Shown here: positions 50,909 to 57,991 of the stretch, piece after piece
Position numbering within the stretch: position 1 is the stretch's first letter
How the letters are laid out: the number at the start of each line of letters is the position of its first letter
From: Streptomyces sp. col6
GTDB taxonomy: Bacteria > Actinomycetota > Actinomycetes > Streptomycetales > Streptomycetaceae
Assembly (NCBI RefSeq): GCF_008042035.1
Contig: NZ_RDBL01000009.1
Span: forward strand, 335,179 to 399,178
Reading direction: 5' to 3'
Length of the DNA stretch: 64,000 nt
Notes under the pieces: generated by a model
Told to the model about the DNA's origin: nothing
The model's database searches: none
Seen by the model: only the letters and a program-made list of their open reading frames with translations
Made by a program: the position numbers and the translations under genes

Positions 50909-52252
50909 TCAGCGCTCGTCGGGCTTCGTGTGCAGCACCGGGGTCAGCGCGTTACCGCCGAGGCGCTCCCGCAGCGCGGGGTCCGACACGCCGAGACCCG
51001 GCGCCGGGGCCATGCAGAGGATGCCGATCTTGCCGACGTGTTCGTTCAGCTGGAGCTGCCGGCACGCGTCGGCGGCGTCGTCGAGCCCGTAGACCTCGGA
51101 CATCACCGGTTTGACGCGGCCTTCCGCGATCAGCCGGGTGCACTCGACGGCTTCCTGCAGGTTGGCACCATGGCTGCCGATGATGGTCTTCAGCTTCATC
51201 CACAGGTAGCGGTTGTCGTACGTGTGCTGGTAGCCGGAGCTGGAGCCGCAGGTGATGATCACTCCCCCACGCCGGGCGACGAACACCGAGACGCCGAAGG
51301 TGGCGCGGCCGGTGTGCTCGAACACGATGTCCGGGTCGCGTCCCACCAGTTCCCGGATCTTCTTGCCGAGCCTCTTGCCGGCGCCGATCACCGCGTCCGG
51401 TGTGGCGTCGAAGGCGCCGTCGAGCCCGATCTCGTTGCGGTCGATGACGTGGTCGCAGCCCAGTTCCCGTACGGCTTCGGCCTTGCGGGCGGAGCTGACC
51501 ACGCCGATAGGTATGCCGCCGCCGTTCTTCACCATCTGCACCGCATAGGCGCCGAGGCCACCCGCCGCGCCCCAGATCAGGACGACGTCCCCCTGCTTGA
51601 GCCGCGCGCCGTGCTTGCCGACCAGCATGCGGTAGACCGTGGTGGCGCACAGGGTGTTCGACGCCGCCTCTTCCCACGTGAGGTGTGCGGGTTTGGGGAT
51701 CAGCTGGCTGGCCCGTACGACCGTGTACTCGGCCATGGAACCGAAGTTGGTCTCGAAGCCCCAGGCCCGCTGGTTCTCACCCATCATTCCGTCGTCGTGG
51801 GTACCGGCTTCCTGGTCGTCCACCTGGGACGGGTGCATGACGACCTCGTCGCCGACCTTCCACCGGCGCACGCCGGAACCGACGCGCACGACGACACCGG
51901 AGCCGTCGGAGCCGATGACGTGGTGCGGCAGGTCGTGGCGCGCGGCCCAGCCGCCCTGCCGGGCGAACTGCTTGAGGAAATTGAACGTCGGAACGGGCGA
52001 GAACATCGCCGACCAGACGGAGTTGTAGTTGACCGCGCTCGCCATCACGGCGACGAGCACCTCGTCGGGCGCGATCTCAGGCATGGGCACCTGACCCACC
52101 ACCAGGGATTTCCGCACATCCTTGTCGCTGACGCCACGGAACATGTCGATGTCCTCGGCCCGGAGATGAGCCGCCTTGTACGTGGTGGGCAGGGTGGCCC
52201 GCTCCAGCTCCTCGGGGCCGCCACCGCGGTGCAGAGCCTCGCTCAGTTCCAT
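50909..52252 (-). CDS. Crotonyl-CoA carboxylase/reductase homologue, CinF-like alkylmalonyl-CoA synthase
   Basis: The 447-residue medium-chain reductase shows CCR motifs: NYNSVW (Asn77), WGFETNFG (Phe166, Glu167), GAAGGLGAYAVQM for NADPH and IIGSHGANLQEA (His361). Asn77, Phe166, Glu167 and His361 correspond to the CO2-holding residues of CCRs. Two pocket residues differ from crotonyl-CoA enzymes such as that of S. collinus: Ala163 replaces Ile and Gly362 replaces Phe. As I recall, the same Ala/Gly pair lets CinF take 2-octenoyl-CoA. It is the first gene of the PKS operon and presumably makes the alkylmalonyl extender. ATG 52252 fits family length. Confidence 0.94.
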   Translation of the reverse strand: MELSEALHRGGGPEELERATLPTTYKAAHLRAEDIDMFRGVSDKDVRKSLVVGQVPMPEIAPDEVLVAVMASAVNYNSVWSAMFSPVPTFNFLKQFARQGGWAARHDLPHHVIGSDGSGVVVRVGSGVRRWKVGDEVVMHPSQVDDQEAGTHDDGMMGENQRAWGFETNFGSMAEYTVVRASQLIPKPAHLTWEEAASNTLCATTVYRMLVGKHGARLKQGDVVLIWGAAGGLGAYAVQMVKNGGGIPIGVVSSARKAEAVRELGCDHVIDRNEIGLDGAFDATPDAVIGAGKRLGKKIRELVGRDPDIVFEHTGRATFGVSVFVARRGGVIITCGSSSGYQHTYDNRYLWMKLKTIIGSHGANLQEAVECTRLIAEGRVKPVMSEVYGLDDAADACRQLQLNEHVGKIGILCMAPAPGLGVSDPALRERLGGNALTPVLHTKPDER

Positions 52253-52613
52253 GCCATTTCTCTTTCTCCTCTTGGCGATCTCCCGGATCTTGCTTGCCAA
52301 CGCGACTGGCCCAGGCTGCGGCCGCCGCATCGGGCGCTGGCGGAGCAGCGGTGGAGGCGGCGCACAAAGAGGCGGACGGGCGGCCTCGCTGGTGGGCGAC
52401 CGTCGAAGAAGTCGCAGTGCCCTGGGCGGGGCCTCCAGGACGGTGGCCATCGGTGACAGAGATCGGGTTCTACCTGCGGCGGTTTCACCGGGTCACGGCC
52501 TCTCTCCGCAACCGCACCGGCTGCGAGATGGCTGGTGCGTCACGATGGCAGGCCGTCCGTCGGCCTCCGGTATGTTGCGGCGCGAACCCGGTTCTCTGCG
52601 GAGGGGGCGCGAC
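52253..52613. promoter_or_regulatory. Divergent region upstream of the PKS operon and the kinase gene
   Basis: The 361-bp gap must hold the main PKS operon promoter on the minus strand and that of the kinase gene on the plus strand. The ccr ribosome-binding region (AGGAGAAAGAG, minus) lies at its left edge. I see no convincing -35/-10 pair and no gene; the open frame that extends ccr upstream is Arg/Pro-rich and unlike the family. Confidence 0.5.
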
Positions 52614-53537
52614 GTGAACACCTTGGAAGCCGGCGAGGTACCGCACCACCTGGCGGCGTCGTACGCCACCGGCTTCGGCCAGGAGGGGGCAGCCTGGATC
52701 GCCGGTCTGCCGGCCCTCGCAGCGAGCATGCTGGAACGCTGGGATCTTGAACGGGACGGCCCCGCACGTGCCGGAGAAGCCTCACTGGTACTGCCGGTGC
52801 TGCGACCCGATGGCACGCCGGCGGCCCTGAGACTCCAGATGCCCCGGCAGGAGACCACCGCCGCACTGATCGGCCTCCGCACCTGGAACGGCAACGGAAC
52901 AGTGCGCCTACTCGATCACGATCCCCTGAGCAGCAGCATGATCCTGGAGCGCCTCGACGGAGCCCGCACGCTGGCCTCGATCAACGATGACGACCTGGCG
53001 ATGAGCACCCTCGCCGAACTTCACGCGCGGCTGGTCGCAGTTCCCGCTCCGCGGGGACTGCGCCATCTCGGCGACATCGCCTCCGAGATGCTGGATCAGG
53101 CCCCCCGGGCGATCACGAGGCTGGCCGACCCGACCGATCGCGCACTCCTGCGCGACTGGGCATCGGCGGTGGCCGAATTGGCCGGGGAGCCCGGGGACCG
53201 GATGCTGCACTGGGACCTGCACTACGACAACGTTCTCGCCGCACAGCGCGAGCCCTGGATCGCCATCGATCCCGAGCCACTCGCCGGCGACCCGGGATTC
53301 GATCTGTGGCCCGCCCTGAACAGCAGGTGGGGCGACGTCGTGGCGAAGGGCAGCATCCTGCGCATCGTGCGGCGTCGCTTCGACCTGCTCACCGATGTCC
53401 TCGGTCTGGACCGCGCACGCGCGACGGGCTGGACCCTCGGACGGCTGCTGCAGAACGCGCTCTGGGACATCGACGACGGTGAAACACGGATCGCTCCGTC
53501 CTCCGTCGTGATTGCGGACTCGCTGCTCACTCGGTAG
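52614..53537 (+). CDS. APH(6)-type aminoglycoside/hydroxyurea phosphotransferase
   Basis: The 307-residue protein belongs to the streptomycin 6-kinase (APH_6_hur) group: SLVLPVLRPDGTPAALRLQM for nucleotide binding, the catalytic loop HWDLHYDNVL and the metal-binding segment AIDPEPLAGDPGFDL. Such enzymes phosphorylate aminoglycosides or other small hydroxylated drugs. GTG 52614 follows GGAGGGGG. It is divergent from the PKS operon; a self-resistance role for a non-aminoglycoside polyketide is not supported, so the neighbourhood may be coincidental. Confidence 0.88.
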   Translation: MNTLEAGEVPHHLAASYATGFGQEGAAWIAGLPALAASMLERWDLERDGPARAGEASLVLPVLRPDGTPAALRLQMPRQETTAALIGLRTWNGNGTVRLLDHDPLSSSMILERLDGARTLASINDDDLAMSTLAELHARLVAVPAPRGLRHLGDIASEMLDQAPRAITRLADPTDRALLRDWASAVAELAGEPGDRMLHWDLHYDNVLAAQREPWIAIDPEPLAGDPGFDLWPALNSRWGDVVAKGSILRIVRRRFDLLTDVLGLDRARATGWTLGRLLQNALWDIDDGETRIAPSSVVIADSLLTR

Positions 53538-53743
53538 CTCCCGCCATCGGCGGGCCGGTGACGGTGACAGCAAAGCTGCCTCTGTCCGGATCGAGGGATG
53601 TCCTGTGGGTCGTTGATCGAGCCGCTGCCGCCGACCTGCCCCTGACAGTCGCCGGGGCCGACGCCGGTGCCGGACCTCGGCGCCTTGAGCGGTGGCAGAG
53701 GGCCGCTGGGCCCGGCGTCGCCAAGGCTTCGGGCGAAGTGCGT

Positions 53744-53773
53744 GGTGGCCCGGCAGCCCTCTGCCGGGCCACC
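53744..53773 (-). terminator. 13-bp hairpin terminator of the MFS-cupin operon
   Basis: Arms 53744-53756 and 53761-53773 are perfectly complementary with a 4-base loop (CCCT). It lies 6 bases past the cupin stop codon. Confidence 0.85.
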
Positions 53774-53779
53774 CGTCGG

Positions 53780-54175
53780 TCAGTGGGTGGCGGTGCGCTT
53801 TTCGAGGCGGGTGCCGTCGCGAAGGGTGATCGACATCAGGTCGCTGGGGGCGTCCAGCTCCAGGCGGTGCCAGCGGCCGCGGGGGACGACCACGGCGGCG
53901 CCGGCCTGCAACCGCACCATGTCCTCGGCCCCGTCGGGGGCCTCGGGGCGGAAGTAGAGGCGGATGCCGCCGGTCAGGCAGCACACCGCTTCCTCGGCCT
54001 CCGGGTGCATCTCCCAGTGGTCGGCGTGAACGTCGGCGTTGGTCTCGACGTGGAACGTGGCGATCTGCCAGGCGCCGGAGCTGCTGCTTGTCATCTGCCG
54101 TTCGACGGCACGGACATGGCCGTCGGGGTGGAACTGCAGAGCCGAGGCGAACAGGTCGACGGTGGTGGTTGTCAT
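53780..54175 (-). CDS. Cupin-domain protein
   Basis: The 131-residue protein is a single cupin barrel: the first motif region reads HADHWEMHPEAEEAVCCLTG and the second GAAVVVPRGRWHRLELD. The metal-ligand pattern is H-x3-H-x4-E in motif 1 and an Arg-Trp-His in motif 2. It resembles small cupins linked to transport or quercetinase-like oxygenases. It overlaps the MFS gene by four bases and shares its regulation. Confidence 0.88.
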   Translation of the reverse strand: MTTTTVDLFASALQFHPDGHVRAVERQMTSSSSGAWQIATFHVETNADVHADHWEMHPEAEEAVCCLTGGIRLYFRPEAPDGAEDMVRLQAGAAVVVPRGRWHRLELDAPSDLMSITLRDGTRLEKRTATH

Positions 54176-55620
54176 GACGGTGTTCCTTCCAACTGGTTTT
54201 CGAAGGAGTCGGTGGATCGCGGGACCGGAGGGGCGGCTCGGCGGCGCGGCAGTACGCCGACGGCGACGACTGCCGCGAGTACGAAGACGGCGGCGGCGAT
54301 GGCCAGGCCCAGGGCGTAGCCGTCGTTGAGGGCGGCGGGGCCGGTGGCCGTGCCGGTGCGGTGCGCGGCGATCGTGGCCAGGGCCGCCAGGCCGATGGAG
54401 CCGCCGAGTTGGCGCGAGCTGTTCATGAGGCCGGAGGCCATTCCGGCCTCCCCCGCGGCAACGCCGGTGGTCGCAGCGGCGGCGACCGGGGCCAGCACCA
54501 GTCCGGCTCCGACGCTGGTGACGAGGGAGGGGCCGAGCACGTCGCCGACGAAGCTGCCGTCGGGGCTGATGAGGGCGAACCAGGCCAGGCCCGCTGCGGC
54601 CAGCAGGGCGCCGGGCACCAGGGACGCGCGGGGAGTACGTGTTGCGGTGATGCGGGTCGCGACGACGGTTCCCGCGATCAGGCCGAAGGAGAAGGGCAGG
54701 AAGGCGATACCGGTCGCCGCGGGACCCATGCCCAGGACCTGCTGCATGTACAGGGACACGAAGTAGAACGCCGTGAACTGCCCGGCCGCGGCCAGGAACA
54801 CCAGAACGTTCGCCCCGGCGACCCAGCGGCTGCGCAGGAGGCCGAGGCGCAGCAGCGGTGCGTCGGCCCTCGACTCCACGAGCACGAAGGCCGCCAGCAG
54901 CACGGCCGCGGTGGCGAGGGTCGCCCAGATGGACGGGGAGTCCCAGCCCAGGGTGTCGGTGCGGACGACTCCGAGCACGAGCAGCCCGACTCCGCCGGTC
55001 GCCAGGACGGCGCCCAGCGAGTCCAGCTTTTCGCGCCGGGCGGGTGCGGTTCCGGCAGGCACCCCTGCGGGGATGAGGGCGAGAGCCATCCCGACGATGG
55101 GCAGGTTGATCAGCATGACCCAGCGCCAGCCCGCGTACTCGGTGAGCAGCCCGCCTGCCAGCACACCCAGTGCGCCACCTGCGGCGTTCACCGCGCTCCA
55201 CACGCCGAGCGCACGTACGCGCCGGGGGCCTTCGGGGAAGGTCGTGGTGAGCATCGCCAGCGCGGCCGGCGCGGCCGCGGCGGCGCCCACACCCTGCCCG
55301 GCGCGTGCGGCGATCAGTTGCCAGGGTGTCTGGGCCAGCCCGCCTGCCAGCGAGCACAGTCCGAAGACGGCCAGCCCGAGCGCGAACATCCGGCGTCGGC
55401 CGTACAGGTCGCAGGCACGGCCTCCCAGCAGCAGTAACCCGCCGAATGTCAGCGCGTACACGTGCACGACCCATGACAGACCGAGTGGCGCGAACCCCAG
55501 CATGCTGCGGATCGCGGGCAACGCGACGTTGACGACCGACATGTCCAGGGCGACGACGAATTGGGCAATGGCTGCGGCGGCCAGCACCACGCCCGGCTTC
55601 TCCCGTGAGTTTTTGTACAT
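54172..55620 (-). CDS. MFS drug exporter, DHA2 (14-helix) family
   Basis: The 482-residue protein has about 14 membrane helices. Motifs include the N-terminal VVALDMSVVNVALPAI, which fits the DHA2 motif D1, the loop motif GGRACDLYGRRRMF, and motif C-like AVNAAGGALGVLAGGLLTE. It probably exports a drug or pigment. Its start lies within the palindrome 55609-55630, so the divergent TetR protein can repress it directly. Confidence 0.93.
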   Translation of the reverse strand: MYKNSREKPGVVLAAAAIAQFVVALDMSVVNVALPAIRSMLGFAPLGLSWVVHVYALTFGGLLLLGGRACDLYGRRRMFALGLAVFGLCSLAGGLAQTPWQLIAARAGQGVGAAAAAPAALAMLTTTFPEGPRRVRALGVWSAVNAAGGALGVLAGGLLTEYAGWRWVMLINLPIVGMALALIPAGVPAGTAPARREKLDSLGAVLATGGVGLLVLGVVRTDTLGWDSPSIWATLATAAVLLAAFVLVESRADAPLLRLGLLRSRWVAGANVLVFLAAAGQFTAFYFVSLYMQQVLGMGPAATGIAFLPFSFGLIAGTVVATRITATRTPRASLVPGALLAAAGLAWFALISPDGSFVGDVLGPSLVTSVGAGLVLAPVAAAATTGVAAGEAGMASGLMNSSRQLGGSIGLAALATIAAHRTGTATGPAALNDGYALGLAIAAAVFVLAAVVAVGVLPRRRAAPPVPRSTDSFENQLEGTPS

Positions 55621-55630
55621 GTAAGAAAAC
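55609..55630. promoter_or_regulatory. Operator palindrome overlapping the MFS start codon
   Basis: The 22-bp site has half-sites GTTTTTGTACA and TGTAAGAAAAC, complementary at 9 of 11 positions. It covers the MFS ATG and lies 36 bases from the divergent TetR start, the usual place for TetR autoregulation. Confidence 0.7.
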
Positions 55631-55665
55631 TAGCTGCAGGGAGGGCCGTTGTCGACACCTGAGGG

Positions 55666-56346
55666 ATGATGGCGGGCATGCAGCAACCGTCCGCACCCCG
55701 CAGAACCCCGGGCCGGCCTCCCCGCATCTCCCGCGAGGAGATCATCGGGACGGCCCGCCGGATCGTGACCGAGGGAGGCGTGAACCGACTGACCATGCGG
55801 CGGCTGGCCGCAGAGGTCGGCAGTACGCCGATGGCGCTCTACCACCACGTCCGCGACAAGGAGGAACTGCTCGTCCTCCTGCTGGACGACTACGCCTCCC
55901 GGACGCTGCGCCGCCCCGAACTGCCGGACGACCCCCGGGAGCGGGTCATGGCCGCCGCCACCGCGATCCACGAGGCGCTCGCCGCCTGTCCCTGGATCGT
56001 GGAGGTGCTGACCGCCGACGATCTGATGTCCACGTCCGCGCTGTGGTTCGTCGAGCAGATCGTCGACGGCCTGATGGAGTGCGGCCTCCCCCTGGACCGG
56101 GCCGTACACGGCTACCGCTCTCTCTGGTACTACACCGCCGGAGAGATCGTGGTCAGAACGACAGCGGCCCGGCGGCGTACGGACGACGACCGTGCGACGT
56201 ACCGGGAACAGGTCTTCGCCGATCTCGACCCGAGCGAACTCCCCCGCTTGGCGCAGGCCGCCGACCGCTGGGCGCCACTGACCGCCGAAGACACCTACCG
56301 GGACGGACTCGAAGCCCTGGTGGACGGCCTTCTCATCAGGCGCTGA
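55666..56346 (+). CDS. TetR-family regulator of the MFS-cupin operon
   Basis: The 226-residue protein has a TetR helix-turn-helix (ISREEIIGTARRIVTEGG, MRRLAAEVGSTPMALYHHVR) and a TetR_C-like ligand domain rich in aromatic residues (WFVEQIVDGLMECG, YRSLWYYTAGEI). It is divergent from the exporter and likely binds 55609-55630. Several ATGs (55666, 55669, 55678) lie close together; GAGGG is adjacent to the first, so the exact start is uncertain. Confidence 0.93.
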   Translation: MMAGMQQPSAPRRTPGRPPRISREEIIGTARRIVTEGGVNRLTMRRLAAEVGSTPMALYHHVRDKEELLVLLLDDYASRTLRRPELPDDPRERVMAAATAIHEALAACPWIVEVLTADDLMSTSALWFVEQIVDGLMECGLPLDRAVHGYRSLWYYTAGEIVVRTTAARRRTDDDRATYREQVFADLDPSELPRLAQAADRWAPLTAEDTYRDGLEALVDGLLIRR

Positions 56347-56697
56347 CAGCATCACCGCCGGTGATGCGCCTGGCCGGCTCCGCCCACGGGGACGGGTTCT
56401 GGTCCACCTTCCGAGGAGTCCTCATGCTCTGCAACCCGCCAGGTCATTGCCCCGGGCTCACGGCTGAGCTTCTGGCGTCCGTTCGCAGCCGACGATGAGC
56501 CGGAGGAAGAACAGGGCTGCAGCTCGGGCCTGCTCACACGGCCTGGCTACAACGACACCCTTGCTCTCAGGCTGCGAAGACTCCAGCAGAGCTCGTGACC
56601 GTCCCGTCAGGACGCCGGCAGGGCTCGTTCTCGCGGACCGGGGCCCCCGCCCTGGCGACAGGCGCGGGCGCCCCAGCGCACCGGATGGCTGCGTTTG
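56347..56697. other. Gap with a short hairpin
   Basis: No gene is supported. A small hairpin (arms 56349-56356 and 56360-56367, 3-base loop) directly follows the TetR stop and may end its transcript. Confidence 0.5.
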
Positions 56698-57051
56698 TCA
56701 GCTGAAGATGACGGACCGCACCTTCAGCCGCTCTCCGGCGCCACCAGTGAGCGGGCGCAGGCGGAAGGAGTCACCGGAGCAGTCCGGCTCACTGAAGACC
56801 GTGGCCCACTTGTCGGTCCGGTTCTTCGGGGAATGCCCTGCCTCCGGGTTCTCCCGGCCGACGCCGGGAAGGTTCACGCACACGTCGTCGGCGGGGTTGT
56901 TCAGGAAGCCCGATGCTTCATAGCCCTCGACGGTCAGATAGTCGTAGCGGAACTGCCCCGTGGCGGCGGAAGCCGGGGCGGCTGAGACGGAGACGGCGAG
57001 CAGAGCGGCACCAAGAACGCTGGTGAGGCTGGAACGCAGGCGCATGACCAT
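56698..57051 (-). CDS. Secreted crystallin/I36-inhibitor-like protein
   Basis: The 117-residue protein has a Sec signal peptide (RLRSSLTSVLGAALLAVSV, cleavage near APASA). The mature part reads DVCVNLPGVGRENPEAG, ATVFSEPDCSGDSFRLRP and LKVRSVIFS. The two cysteines and the C-terminal R-S-V-x-F resemble Streptomyces secreted proteins of the peptidase-inhibitor I36 or beta/gamma-crystallin type. ATG 57051 is preferred to an upstream frame start because it places the basic residues directly before the hydrophobic core. Confidence 0.7.
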   Translation of the reverse strand: MVMRLRSSLTSVLGAALLAVSVSAAPASAATGQFRYDYLTVEGYEASGFLNNPADDVCVNLPGVGRENPEAGHSPKNRTDKWATVFSEPDCSGDSFRLRPLTGGAGERLKVRSVIFS

Positions 57052-57087
57052 GTCTTTCTGCTGACGGAAGGTTACGGCGACGATCAT

Positions 57088-57617
57088 TGCCTCACGGCCG
57101 CGCCCATAGCCCCGGACTCACTCGCTCGCATGAGGGAGAAACGACCCTGCACCGGCCGGATGCAGTCAACCGGCCCGAACCCGACCACCCGGAATCCGCC
57201 GGGCAACGCCCACCGAGCGCGACCGCTCCAAGCGATGCGCGCCGAGGATGTCGCCGGCCTCTCCCGTACGAACGCCGGGCCACTGCTCGCTTTCGCCTTG
57301 TCCGGAGACGCCCGGCGCACTGCGGTCTCCGGCGGCCCCGGAGTGGCCCAGGGCGATTCGATTGGATCACTGCTTGCGGAAGGCCTCGATGCCCGCCCGG
57401 CAGGTGGCCGCACTGTCGGTGCGGCCTCGCTTGCTGCGCGAGCAGAAAGCCCGTGGCCTGATGCCTCTCCTGTGCCGGTCTGATGCCCGGGGAAGGCCGC
57501 ATGTCTTGGACCCAGTCGATGGCGTCCCCATGGAGGAGGTGCAGGCCACGGACTTCGCCGAGTACCGGCGCAGGAGGCTGCACCCGACACCGGTTCCGAC
57601 ACCCTAAGGAGTCGAAC
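57088..57617. other. Stretch without a recognisable gene
   Basis: GC-rich frames overlap on both strands without starts, ribosome-binding sites or motifs. One minus frame ends with GIEAFRKQ, which looks like a protein terminus, but no family can be named. Confidence 0.4.
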
Positions 57618-57815
57618 CATGGCCGCACGACCCGAGGCCGCCTCGAGCCGCTGCTCCCGGACCGGACACCGAAAGGGGCCCCTGCCGGCGAGCCGGACGA
57701 CAACGCCATCGTCCGGTCCCGCGGTGGACTGACCACGAAGATCCACCTCGTGTCCGATGCGAGGTGCCGACCTCTGGCCTTCTATCTCACGGCCGGACAA
57801 GCTGGTGACGCGAGG
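57618..57815 (+). pseudogene. Internal-deletion relic of an IS5-family transposase
   Basis: One frame joins RLEPLLPDRTPK (N-terminal part of IS5-type transposases) directly to GAPAGEPDDNAIVRSRGGLT, TKIHLVSDARCRPLAF and YLTAGQAGDA of the catalytic core. About 90 residues between them and everything downstream are missing. Confidence 0.85.
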
Positions 57816-57991
57816 AGGAAAGGCGACTCCATCAACAAATTCACGAGCTCAAGCTCATGAATCGAGCGGCGTGGCGCATACACTCGTCCACTGTCCGAGG
57901 TATTTATAGGTACTTGAAACTCCACACCCCCGGATCGGTACTAGTTTAATCGGATTTTCCGAGGGCTCTGGCGCACGGTTAGAGGAGATAG

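Noticed and set aside
52253..52450. N-terminal extension of the ccr gene to an upstream start at 52450
   Set aside because: The extra 66 residues are Arg/Pro-rich and absent from the family. ATG 52252 gives the normal length, and its numbering then agrees with CinF.
52614..53537. Aminoglycoside-type kinase as self-resistance gene of the PKS cluster
   Set aside because: The predicted product is not an aminoglycoside, and the gene is on the other strand with its own promoter; adjacency alone is not enough.
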